Assembly (NCBI GenBank): GCA_003573635.1
Contig: QUTJ01031642.1
Location: forward strand, 1-14,035
DNA from: Goniomonas avonlea
Lineage: Eukaryota; Cryptophyceae; Goniomonadida; Goniomonadaceae
DNA: 14,035 nt
Direction: 5' to 3'
Shown piece by piece: positions 1 through 9,300 of the stretch; the stretch's first letter is position 1, and every line of letters begins with the position of its first letter. Both the position numbers and the translations under genes were made by a program. The notes under the pieces were generated by a model. The model saw nothing but the letters and a program-made list of their open reading frames with translations. It was not told where the DNA came from and made no database searches.

Positions 1-119
1 GGAGGGAGGGTCAGGCTATGAGTTGGAGGGAGGGTCAGGCTATGAGTTGGAGGGAGGGTCAGGCTATGAGTTGGAGGGAGGGTCAGGCTATGAGTCGGAG
101 GGAGGGTCAGGCTATGAGT
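1..119. repeat. 24-bp tandem minisatellite, five copies
   Basis: Five head-to-tail copies of a 24-bp unit start at 1, 25, 49, 73 and 97. Each begins GGAGGGAGGGTCAGG and ends CTATGAGTT. Copies 1-3 are identical; copy 4 ends in C instead of T, and the fifth is one base short at its right end. Because 24 is a multiple of three, the array leaves long open frames on the + strand that encode a repeated octapeptide, but nothing else supports translation. It lies just downstream of the visible end of the minus-strand F-box/WD40 gene and may continue left of the window. Confidence 0.95.
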
Positions 120-160
120 GGAGTGGGGTTGAGTGGAGTGGGGTGGAGTGGCAAGGAGTG
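119..160. repeat. TGGAG-rich degenerate satellite
   Basis: Immediately after the 24-bp array comes a G-rich stretch built from imperfect GGAGT, GGGGT and TGGAG steps. It has the look of a slipped pentamer satellite grown from the edge of the minisatellite. No gene is visible between here and about 275. Confidence 0.7.
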
Positions 161-274
161 GCACATCCAAAACCCGTCACTCTCGTCAGTCATCCAGTCA
201 TCCCCTACCACCCACATATTGTGCGAAATGGAGTGAGTGGCCCAACCCAGGGATGACCGTCGCCAAAAACCATT

Positions 275-1301
275 TCACGCCAGAGCATCTTTCTCGAATG
301 CCCCCACCCACACACCGTGGCACTCCCCACCGCGTCCACCTGACTCCACTCTGTTGCTGCGAGACACCAAAACATCGCAGTACCCGCCCCACATCACACC
401 ACACCAAGGTCGTGCAACGCCACGCGTAGCAGTGCAGCATGAACGAATTCTGTCTCCCCAAATCAAGAGAAACAGGCATACTTGGACCGCGTCCTCCGAC
501 AACACTGCAGCCGGGAGTACCATGTTTTGTCGAGCATTCCAGAGCTGGCCAGCATAGTGAGGCAGACAAACCACATGGGGCTGATTTTAATTGGTGCTCA
601 ACGAACCTTGAGTGACCCCTCAGTGGCGGCGGAAGCAAGCACCTGAGTTTGCGGATCTAGTACCATTCTCCCAATACTCCCCGTGTGCGCCTGGGAAAGC
701 ATAAATACACTGGCATGATGAATGTGGCTGTGGCTAGCACCTGGATGGACACAAGTTCGGACCACCGCATTCTTTGACCAAGCTGGAGCCGAAGTATGCG
801 GCCGGACTGACACCCGACCAAATATTGATCCCCATCAGCGATCGAAACCAATTTACAGATCCCATCACCAACTTCAAAATAAGAAGAAACTCTCTGTTTC
901 TTGTCCAAACCGTCAACCACCAAAACTCGGCCCTGAGCATCCCCAGCCACCAAGCGACTCGCCCCTGCACAGAGTTGCACCCTGCGGACAGGGGCGGACA
1001 TGTTGAAAGTCTCTAGTCTGGCAGTCCTCTTTGTTTGCCACCGTTTTGAAGTTCGGACCTGTGCTACACACTCGTCGGCCCATTGCTTCGGGAGTTCCGG
1101 GCACCCACTACAGCTCTCAAATGCCCACGGCCAGAGGCGGCGACACAAAGGCTGCCAGAGACATGGCACGACGTCTTGCCAAGCTTTACAGACAACAGAT
1201 ACCGGACTTAGATCTGTTGGACTGAACATTGAAAATATTATCATCCATAGCCGGTGTGACAAGAGCTCCGCGCAAGAGCCTGGAGACAAGAGCTCTCTCA
1301 T
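275..1301 (-). CDS. F-box / WD40-repeat protein, 3' end uncertain
   Basis: Probable substrate adaptor of an SCF ubiquitin ligase: the F-box would bind Skp1 and the beta-propeller a target. Exons: 1301-741, 690-607 and 544 to about 275, with introns of 50 and 62 nt, both phase 0. Residues about 13-56 form an F-box (LWMIIFSMFSPTDLSPVS, then VCKAWQDV, then LWQPLCRRLWP). WD40-like strands follow: one around RLVAGDAQGRVLVVD, one around YLVGCQSGRILRLQL, and one completed only by splicing. That third strand runs HTGSIGRMVLDPQT, VLASAATEGS, then LKLWNARQ across the second join, a classic repeat ending. The start at 1301 precedes the F-box by a dozen residues; the Met codon at residue 20 is an alternative. 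Only about four repeats are visible where a propeller needs about seven, and the tail after LWNARQ is poor, so the last exon may be misjoined or the gene may continue off the left edge. Family call firm, 3' structure weak. Confidence 0.75.
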
Positions 1302-1407
1302 TGCGGAGCAAAAAAAATGCGTCCTTAACGCCGTCGATAATATAATATATCAAAGATTCATAAGGCTAAAGTTCTGGTATCGAGGACGCACCACCGAAGT
1401 CGGCGAA
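1302..1407. promoter_or_regulatory. Shared divergent promoter, F-box gene and TIP30-like gene
   Basis: Only 106 bp separate the two divergent start codons (1301 on -, 1408 on +). The spacer has an A-run at its left edge and an AT-rich core (GATAATATAATATATC, 1336-1351), the most AT-rich stretch nearby, which could serve as a TATA-like element. Its role as a bidirectional promoter is inferred from gene geometry. Confidence 0.55.
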
Positions 1408-2356
1408 ATGCTTCGATCGGTCCTCCTGCTTCCAATCCTGGTTTTTATGCTTGTGGCACTCGTTCCGCAAGCAACAGCTGGTGCAGCGCAACTTAAGAAT
1501 GTGGCAGTGTTTGGGGCGTCGGGGACAGTTGGCCGCTCTGTTGTGAGACAGCTCTTGGCCAATCCCCAAATCCGTCGTGTTGTGGTAATCGGTCGCCGCG
1601 AACTGAGTGACGATGATTTTCAGGACAAGCGTGTTTCACAACACGTTGTTGATATGACCCCAGAGGCACTTCGTGCTACAGGGAAATTGTTTTTGAACGT
1701 TCAGGCTGCTTTCGTGACCTTCGGAGTTGGGAGACCCTCCACTGTGTCTCAGGATGATTTGGGGAAAATCGATGTGGAACTGCCCGTCGCGTTTGCCAAC
1801 GCCGCGCGTCAGTCTGGAGTGCGACACATTTCAATTCTCTCCGCTGCGAATGCTCACCACGAGTTTCGCCCTGAAATTTTTACGCATACCGCCATGTGGG
1901 GTGGTGCCTACCTTCATTTCAAAGCGGACCTCGAGAAACAAGTTCGGGCTCTGGAATTTGAATCTTTGGCCATCTTTCGACCGTGCACGCTCCTGGGCAA
2001 TCCCAACACTGGTCCGATCTGGAGCTGGTTTGCGACCAAGCTGGATGCCATCTTGCCGCTCAAATTCCACTCCATCCATGTGGACGATCTCGCACAGGTA
2101 TTGGCCCAACCTTTGTGTTTTTTTCAGAACTGACGTTTTATAGGTAATGGTCCAGACCGCGACCGAGGCCCTCCAGACCAAAGTTCCTCGTGTCTCCAGG
2201 TGTGTGCTCGGTCCCTGTTGCCCGTCGTGATGCAGTATGGTTGCTCAGAAACAACATCCTGTCCACCCTGATAACATGGCCCACAGATACGAGGGCGCAA
2301 CCTTGTTTGCGTTGCTTCCAGCCACCACTTCGAAGACTACGAAAGCTGAGCTGTGA
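1408..2356 (+). CDS. TIP30/HTATIP2-like atypical SDR with signal peptide
   Basis: NAD(P)-binding Rossmann protein of the atypical short-chain dehydrogenase group related to HTATIP2/TIP30. Exon 1 is 1408-2097 (230 codons), intron 2098-2143 (46 nt), exon 2 from 2144 to about 2199-2203, then a 35- or 45-nt intron, and exon 3 to the stop at 2354-2356. Both second-intron options give the same downstream frame. Residues 1-24 are a textbook signal peptide: a basic N-region, the hydrophobic run LLLPILVFMLVALVP, then ATAGA. The dinucleotide motif VFGASGTVG is at 34-42, a serine-containing strand HISILSAAN at 140-148, the YxxxK pair at Tyr168 and Lys172 (YLHFK), and IFRPCTLLGNP at 189-199. Splicing joins HVDDLAQ to VMVQTA, as expected for this family. 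The far C-terminus is not well conserved and is the least certain part. The longer open frame running upstream to 1000 is antisense to the F-box gene and was not used. The signal peptide suggests an ER, secretory or complex-plastid location. Confidence 0.82.
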
Positions 2357-2948
2357 GCAGCAGTGAAATCACGGCTTTTCACTTTGGTGACTCTCTCGTG
2401 CTACTCTCGATCTCAGACAGTCGCACCTTGGAGGGTGCCATCTGTTCCCTTTGGATTTTCGATATTCCGCGAAAGTTCCATGCTGTGAAGGTTGCTGTTG
2501 GGTCCACAAAGACTCTGTGCGGCGTCAAGCAGCATCAGGACTCGGACCTCGCCGGAAGCGAACTAGAGTTTCGAGTTTTAAGACATGGTCTGGACCAGCG
2601 TTGTCCGACTCCTCCGTTAAGTTGGCCATTGTCGTGCGTGTTGTGGTCACTTGCGCTGGCTGCCAGGTCGCGGCTTCTTTTTTTTTCACCCTTCGGGCGG
2701 GCCGCCGCAACGGCGTGCCGGACTCGAGTCAATAACAAAAGTTTATTCAGTTTGGGCTGGGTTCGCGTCTCGATCGAACATGTCGAGCGGCTCTTCGTTA
2801 GCTCTGGCCCCGCCTTGACACGCTTTTCCACCTTGCCAATTCACACAAACGCGCGGTTATCGTGACGCGCCCGCAGCCAGACGGACTTTGCGCGCGCCAT
2901 CGCGCCATCGGCCCAGATCAATCAAATCCGGAAAAACTAGGTTTGATC

Positions 2949-2963
2949 GCCCGGTTTTCGGGC
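2949..2963. repeat. Small GC-rich hairpin followed by T-run
   Basis: GCCCG and CGGGC arms flank a 5-nt loop, with a T-run a few bases further on. It resembles a bacterial terminator in outline, but the context is eukaryotic, so only the inverted repeat itself is claimed. Confidence 0.5.
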
Positions 2964-3105
2964 CATATTTTTGGCTGTGATGACGGCGATATTGGCCGCA
3001 TCGACAACACGGCGATATTTGGGTCAAACAATTTCATCAGCAGCGTGTCGATGATTAGCGTTCACGGGACAAACCGTTGCATCTCGGGACGTCGTCATGA
3101 CATGA

Positions 3106-3160
3106 GCACAACCGAAACGCGCTGAACGACATTCAACGACAGGGGCACAACCGAAACGCG
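3106..3160. repeat. 16-bp direct repeat pair
   Basis: GCACAACCGAAACGCG occurs exactly at 3106-3121 and again at 3145-3160, a 39-bp period. The bases between contain a further small repeat of ACGACA/AACGACA type. No gene overlaps it. Confidence 0.9.
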
Positions 3161-3228
3161 TTAAATTCGAGGTGTAATAATCGTAGAAAACAGGATCGCG
3201 GCCAAGTCGATAGCCCCAAGGGGCCTAT

Positions 3229-3259
3229 GTAACAGAACGAGCAATGCTCGACGTGTTAC
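3229..3259. repeat. 31-bp interrupted palindrome downstream of SMC1
   Basis: Outer arms GTAACA/TGTTAC (3229-3234, 3254-3259) and inner arms CGAGC/GCTCG (3238-3242, 3246-3250) are separated by matching 3-nt bulges and a 3-nt AAT loop. It lies 81-111 nt past the SMC1 stop on that gene's strand, so it could be a 3'-UTR stem-loop or a site for a dimeric protein. Both roles are inference. Confidence 0.8.
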
Positions 3260-3339
3260 GCGTACCCGCGTGCATATGGGCAGCGTCATCAAGCAGAATT
3301 GTTTAACGTGAATCAGTGTGAGAGTCGGGGAGCCAGCGC

Positions 3340-6300
3340 CTAATCGTAGTCGGATAGATCGAGGGTCAGAGTGCGGGAGTAGCCACCGTGGATTTCGCGG
3401 CAAATTCCGATGAGGGCGTCGGCCTTGTCGTAGAACTTTTCCTTGAGGGAGATGACCACGCACTGCGAAACGAGAAGGTTAGTGCGTCTCCCCCGCATAA
3501 GGTATTTGTCGGGCGTCAGTGTGTTCGAAACCTCTTGTCCTGATGGCTAGGAGCCAACGGATAATCGCCAAAACAAGGGAAATCCGAAAACCATGAAAAA
3601 GAGGTCAGCACACCTGCAAGTTTCCGCGGCGAGACTGTATGTACCGCGTGGCCTTTTCGATATTACGCGCGTCCAAAGCGGCGTCGACCTCATCCAGAAC
3701 AAGGAAGGGGGACGGTTTGAAACTGAAAGGGGGGCGTTGGCACATATGGAGGCGGCAGTAGATTAGAGATCGACAATCAAACGGAACAGACGAGACAATT
3801 GAAACAGTTTGCGAGAAACTGACACAATGAGAGGGCGGAGAGACGGAGGTTGAACGGGCGTCAGAACAAGGAACGGGGCAAACGGAGAATTCAGTGACAC
3901 TGGATGAAAAGGAACGAGTGAAACGAGGAAATGTCTAAATCATGGAGTCTTAGAAACCATCCGGAACCAAGACCGCGACTACCAGTAAAATCAGACTGAC
4001 CTGTGGATAGCGAAGAGCAGGGCCAGGGCAGCGACCGACTTCTCTCCACCACTGAGGTGTTCCATGTCCATGAACTTCTTGCCGGGTGGGATGGTATCGT
4101 ACTTGATACCACCAAGGTAGGGCTCGCCTGGGTTGTCGCAGTACAAATATGCTGTTGTGATAGTGAGGCATGCAAACTTGGATCGATATCTCTTTCGATG
4201 AAGACAAAGCGCAGAAACGCCAGCGCCAAACACAGACGCGGATGTACAAGGAGGAGAGATTCTAGAAGAGGGGGGGGGAGGGAAGAGGCGAGGGGTGGAG
4301 GAAGAGGGAGGAAGAGGGGAGGGAGAGAGAGGAAAGGGCAAGCGAGAGAGAACGCACCAGTGCCACCGTACCCTTCGCCTTGCCCAGCTTCGCGTGTCAG
4401 TGCCTTATAGACTCCACCAATGGCTTCACTGATGTGAGTGAAAGCCTCGTTGAACAGTGCCACACTGCAGGAGAGTCAAAAATAAAGCCGAAATGATAAT
4501 CGTTCATTTCTGCAAAAACCCGAGAAAGGGCAAGGGAGGAGGGAGGATGAGGAGGGAGAGGGAGGATGAGTAGGGAGAGGGAGGAGGCTAGAACAAACAA
4601 ACAAACACTGCCCACTCGCTCGCCAGGGCAGGTTCATGGATGCATTATCCCAGAGGTACCAAACAGTTTTATAGGGGGGGGCACAGTTCAACGTTCAGCA
4701 TACCGTTGTGCCTTGGTGTTATTGAAGGCCTCCGCGACCGCCTGGCTTTCCTTTCGTGCGGCTTCGAACTCGGCGGTTACCTCTTCAAGCATTGACTTCA
4801 CGTCGTGGAGCTGCTCGCCTGCACTCGACTGGTGAGATGGCCGCAAAAGCAAAAACGCCAACTCGATACTGAAGATGCAGGGTGGGGTTGAACAGTATCC
4901 GGCAGTGCTGACGCTCGGTACGCACCTGCTTTCATGTTCGGGCTCAATTTCTCCAGGTTGATATTCAGGACTTTGATGCGCTCGCTGAACGCAGAGCGAG
5001 TTTCAGCCAGTTGAGCCTCACCCGACACCTGCACGCACGTGAGACACAGGGTTCATATCACAGTGAAACAGCACAGTCGAACTTTGGAACAACAATACTC
5101 TACGTTGGTCTCGCACTTTGGGAAGCGAACATGTTCCACACCTTTCGGAGCTGACGTGGAAGCAATGCGTAGTCAATCAACATGCTCTCCTTCTCTTCTG
5201 CCTTATCACGCTTCCGCTGCGCCTGTGTCGGACGGCGTGAGAAGGGTTGGGTGGGGTGGGGGGGGGGGCAAAAAAAAGCACCAGTCCGATTCGAACTCGC
5301 CCTCGTTTGACTCACAGCTGTTGCCTTCCGGCAAGTCTCACCTGCGAGGTCCTTGGAACGGAGTCGTCCTCCACGTCCATGGAATCCTCCTCCACGTCCA
5401 TGGGGTCCTCATCTTCGGCTTCCTCCCGGAGCGGCAAATCCAATTGTTGCATCTTGCACTCATCCAGCAGCGCGTGGCGAGCAGACCGCAGTCGGGTTAT
5501 TTGGGACTGTTTCACGCCGATGCGAGACTCGACCTTGGATTTCACCTCGGCGGCTTGCTTCAGAACCTTTTTGATCTGATGCCTCGTTGTTACACAGACA
5601 GGCACACATCTCCCGTCACTTGTGCATACTCACAACCCTCAGCCCCAAGGCGAACAATGCGAAACCTAGTCAGAACGAGGACAATCGATAGCGTATCGTT
5701 GACAGCTACCACCCCCTTTCTCCTTGGGTCGTGGTTCTCGGTGCGGGTGGGTCGTATCAGGGTCAAATATCAGTGAATCCTGAGATTGATATGCAACGAC
5801 GTTGCTCGGATCAGCACCTTCAACCAGAGACTGATCACAGAACCCACCTCGTTGGACTGCTGCTCCAACTCGTTGAACTTGACCTTCCTCTCCTCGCGAT
5901 CCTTCTTAAGAGAGGCAATTGTTGCGTCAACCTTGGCCTTCTCGGCTTCATGCCGAGCGACCTCACGCTTGAGGTCCTCGAGGTCCTTTTCGAGCGACAA
6001 AATTTCACTTTGGATGGAAGCGGGTGGGGCAGAGACCATTGACTTGCGGCGCTCAATATCGCTCTTGAGGCGAGCGGCATCCCTCGAGAGCTGGCGAGGT
6101 GATTAATAGAGCATCTCCACAGGTGTGAGACACGAGATTACAATCGCACTACCGTCCCCAATGCTGCGCATTGTCTTCGAATTTTGGTGCCAATGCTACG
6201 GCCTTGAAGTCTGAATTTCATGTCAGCACTCTTCAAAAGTCTACCCCGGCATTGGATAATCCTGGCATAAGACCAACACGCACACTTGGCATTGATGAGT

Positions 6301-9300
6301 TCGATGCACACTCGGTCCTCATTTGAAGCTCGGTGAGAAAGGAAGAGAGAGATTCTGTTTGCTTCAGGAATCCCCACGTACCGCATTCTTTTCGTTGGCA
6401 AGCTTCTTTGCGGCTTCCAAATCGCCCGTCTCGTATTCGCGAATACTGTCAACTTCGTGTTACGGGTGTCAAGACTTTCCTGTGCTTATTGACCACTACA
6501 GATGAAGAAGGCCCCCGCACAACCCCGAGTTAGTGCCTGGGTACCTGTCAGTGCATCCATCCACACGGTCTGAGAACCGTCTGTTGGATTTCTTTGTGAA
6601 ACAAACACGATATTATCTAACTGGCCATGGTTTGTTCGCCAAGCTGGCACGAAACGAACCTTGCGATGCCGAGCTCGGCGCATAGGTCTCGGAACACTTC
6701 CTCCTCGACCCGTAGGACGGCGGCTTCCTTGAGCGCGACCTCTTTAGCCCTGGTGATGATCTGCTGCTTGAGGTTTCGGATCCTCGGTTCCTGTTGTTCT
6801 CGTCAACAAAGGAGGAGGCAGAGAGACTAATGCGTGGACTGAGGGAACGATGAATGAAAACAGAGCGCGTGCACTGACACGGATCATGGTAAAGCGCAAA
6901 GCACTCACGAGCTTTTTCATCTCATCGTTCAGCGCCTTCAAGTCTCGCTCGTCAAGCTTGACCTTGTTCAGCGTGTCCTCGCGGTTGCTCTGCACACCAG
7001 ATATGAGCAAGGCCGCTGTGGTTCAAGAGAGCAACCCACCTTCTTGAGTTTCTGTCCAAGCTCCAGTTGTTGGACCTCCCGCGACAGTCGGTCGAACTGG
7101 TGGCGCAGCTTGCCGAGGTTGATGCCGTCCAACTCGTCCTTGACCGCAGAACGCTGGGCGGGATTTAAAAACCATCAAGTAGGGGAGTTCAACACTGTGG
7201 AGATGTTCTTCACGCGTGAGAAAGAAAGATACATGGCCATGCCACGAGGGGAACGCAGCAACGAAGTCAGTAGGCCTTACCTGGCGCTTCAATTCTTCGA
7301 TATGCGCCTGCTCCCACCGGTTGGCGCGAGACTCCATCCCACTGGGACCACCGGTCATCTGCCCGGACTTTGACACAACGGTTCCGTCGAGGGTGACAGC
7401 TTTCCGACGCTCTCGGCCATCAAAGCACAATCGGCCGGCCTGCATTGCGTGGAGTCACGACGCTGGCTCGATACCAATCGAGTCCGGGATCACTACAGCG
7501 AACAATATAACGTGTTCCATTGGAGCCATGTGGCTGCATCAACACACACCTCCTGGATGGTGTTCACGACGAGGGTGTTGCCCAGAGCGAAGAGCAGCGC
7601 TTTCTCAATGTGGGGGTCGTATCTGCGAAGATAGTTAGGGGCATCACCGAAGTTGGATCGCAAAGTGATCGAGGTGACGCAGCCAAACGTCCAAAAAAAT
7701 GTATGCTTTGGAACGCACTCGATAACATCAAGTGCAAGCTTGGCCGAACCACCAAGCGTGCGCAAGGTGTCGTCAACCGGCTTGGTATCGATGGTGTCCA
7801 AAGGAATGAAGGTCGCAGGAGGCAGCTGTCGCTCTTTCAGATACTGGACGCAATCATGGGCAACCGATTCTTTCTCGACCACCTGCAGGAGGGGCTCAGA
7901 ACCCCGAAACCCATCGGCATCTTGAGAACTACAGTCCAATCACGCGATTGAGCCCAAGAGTGACAAAGCCATGCAAAGCGTCGATGGTTTTCACGACACT
8001 TGAGGGGTCTAGCTGGAGAAGCTCAGACGCACCACACTGTCCATATGGCGACCAAGGGCGACGGTAACCGCTAAGTTGTACTCCTTCTTGCGGGGCTTGC
8101 AGAGGTCCACAATCCGTCGATGCACACCACCGAACAAACGCCCCATGTGATCAACGGCCTCTACAAATCGAGCCTCACGGGAATTTTCCATACGGTCCGC
8201 CTGCAGACAAATTCACAAAAATGCCCAAAGGGAGGGAGTCGCGAGTTGTGCTGAAACTAATCGTTGCACATCAGTCCCACCTTCATCTCGCGCAGTTTCG
8301 AGGAGAGTTGCTCATGCGTCGCCCTGAGCTCGTTTTCACGCTTCTCTCCTTGAGTGACCTGCTGGCGCGCGGTGGCCAGTTCATTCTTTTTGGAGTTAAG
8401 CTCGGTGGAGGCGTCATTGCAGTCTTTGTCAAAGTCCGCGCCGACCTCCCGGAACGACGCGAGCTTTTCTTCGAGCTGGGTTTTGCTGTTGCCAAGATGA
8501 GAAATGCAACAGTGAGAAACAATGAAGACACAAGACTCGACTCTCCACAAGGGACGTACCGAGTCTGGAAATTAGACATCCGCTGTTCGAGCGACTGGAG
8601 CTCGTCAGCGTCCGCCTTTTGAACCCTGTTCACGCTGTCGAGCTCCTGCTGCGTCACAAAAGTCTTCGTCTTCGCATCTGCCTTGCTGCAGGTAGAGACG
8701 TTGATATTTGCAACATTGTGCGTACTCAGAGAGTGTTGATCAAGTGACAAAATCATTGTCAGAAATGGTGGAAGACATCATGGAGTCTCAACGTATGGAG
8801 GCAGAAATAATCCAACCAAAGTCCCACCATCTGTTGTACTCAGTAAGCTGGTGTCCAGACAAGCGGTCGTGCCGCGACTTCGAGGCGTCATCGAGCTTCT
8901 TCAATTTGGCGTTAACCTGAGAATCCAAGGTGAGTGTCACCCAACGTTCTGAAGCCTGCTCTCTGAGAACGATGCGGAGCGTTTTATGTTGTAAACCACA
9001 CAGACACACAGACACGCAGACACGCAGACACACACACGCACACCTGTGCCAATTCAGCCTCGAGAGATTTAATGCTGGTCTGCTGCTTCTCCTGGTCCTT
9101 TTCCGCCTTTTCGAGCTTCTTGCGCGTCGCCTCCAACTGCTGGTTCTTCATGTCGTAGGCCCTTTTCGCCCTGTATTGGGGTTCTTGCTGCGGGCGGTGG
9201 GGATGAGTGCTGAGCAAGGAGATTTGACTCATGAAGGGCCAACGAAGTCAGTGAAAGATAAAGTCAAGAAGGCCTAATAATCGTTCCTGCACGAGGAAAC

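Larger units (their letters stand above)
2357..3339. other. Convergent spacer with no supported gene
   Basis: Spacer between the convergent 3' ends of the TIP30-like gene and SMC1. Open frames exist on both strands (for example 2353-2865 on +), but they begin at GTG or TTG rather than ATG, match no family and show no splice logic. There is a T-run near 2677. From about 2860 to 3260 the sequence changes character: repeated short motifs, a GATATT-containing 9-mer at 2985 and 3011, a 16-bp direct repeat and two hairpins, listed separately. No tRNA or rRNA was recognised. Confidence 0.6.

Noticed and set aside
1-119. CRISPR-like array
   Set aside because: The units are contiguous, without unique spacers, and the context is eukaryotic.
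18-256. Two + strand frames encoding a repeated octapeptide
   Set aside because: They arise only because the 24-bp repeat is divisible by three; there is no support outside the array.
198-638. 146-residue minus-strand frame
   Set aside because: It lies in a different frame from the WD40 exon, is rich in Cys, Trp and Gly, and resembles no family; at most a fragment could be an alternative last exon.
1000-1407. N-terminal extension of the TIP30-like protein
   Set aside because: The open frame is antisense to the conserved F-box exon, and the ATG at 1408 begins a perfect signal peptide.
2353-2865. 170-residue + strand frame in the convergent spacer
   Set aside because: It starts at GTG, overlaps the preceding stop, and has no recognisable domain or splice signals.
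2949-2975. Rho-independent terminator
   Set aside because: The hairpin and T-run exist, but the surrounding genes are spliced nuclear genes, so a bacterial mechanism is not expected.
2862-3125. 87-residue + strand frame over the repeat island
   Set aside because: It has a GTG start and no similarity; the bases are better described as repeats.
4003-4410. 135-residue + strand frame with an Arg/Gly-rich tail
   Set aside because: It is antisense to SMC1 exons 23-24 and the purine-rich intron between them; a composition artefact.
5280-5300. tRNA T-loop-like TTCGAACTC
   Set aside because: It is an isolated match inside an SMC1 intron, with no acceptor stem, D-arm or anticodon arm around it.
6091-6381. 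Extra SMC1 exon inside intron 17
   Set aside because: Several AG...GT segments occur, but joining exon 17 to 18 directly already gives the expected coiled-coil length and phase.
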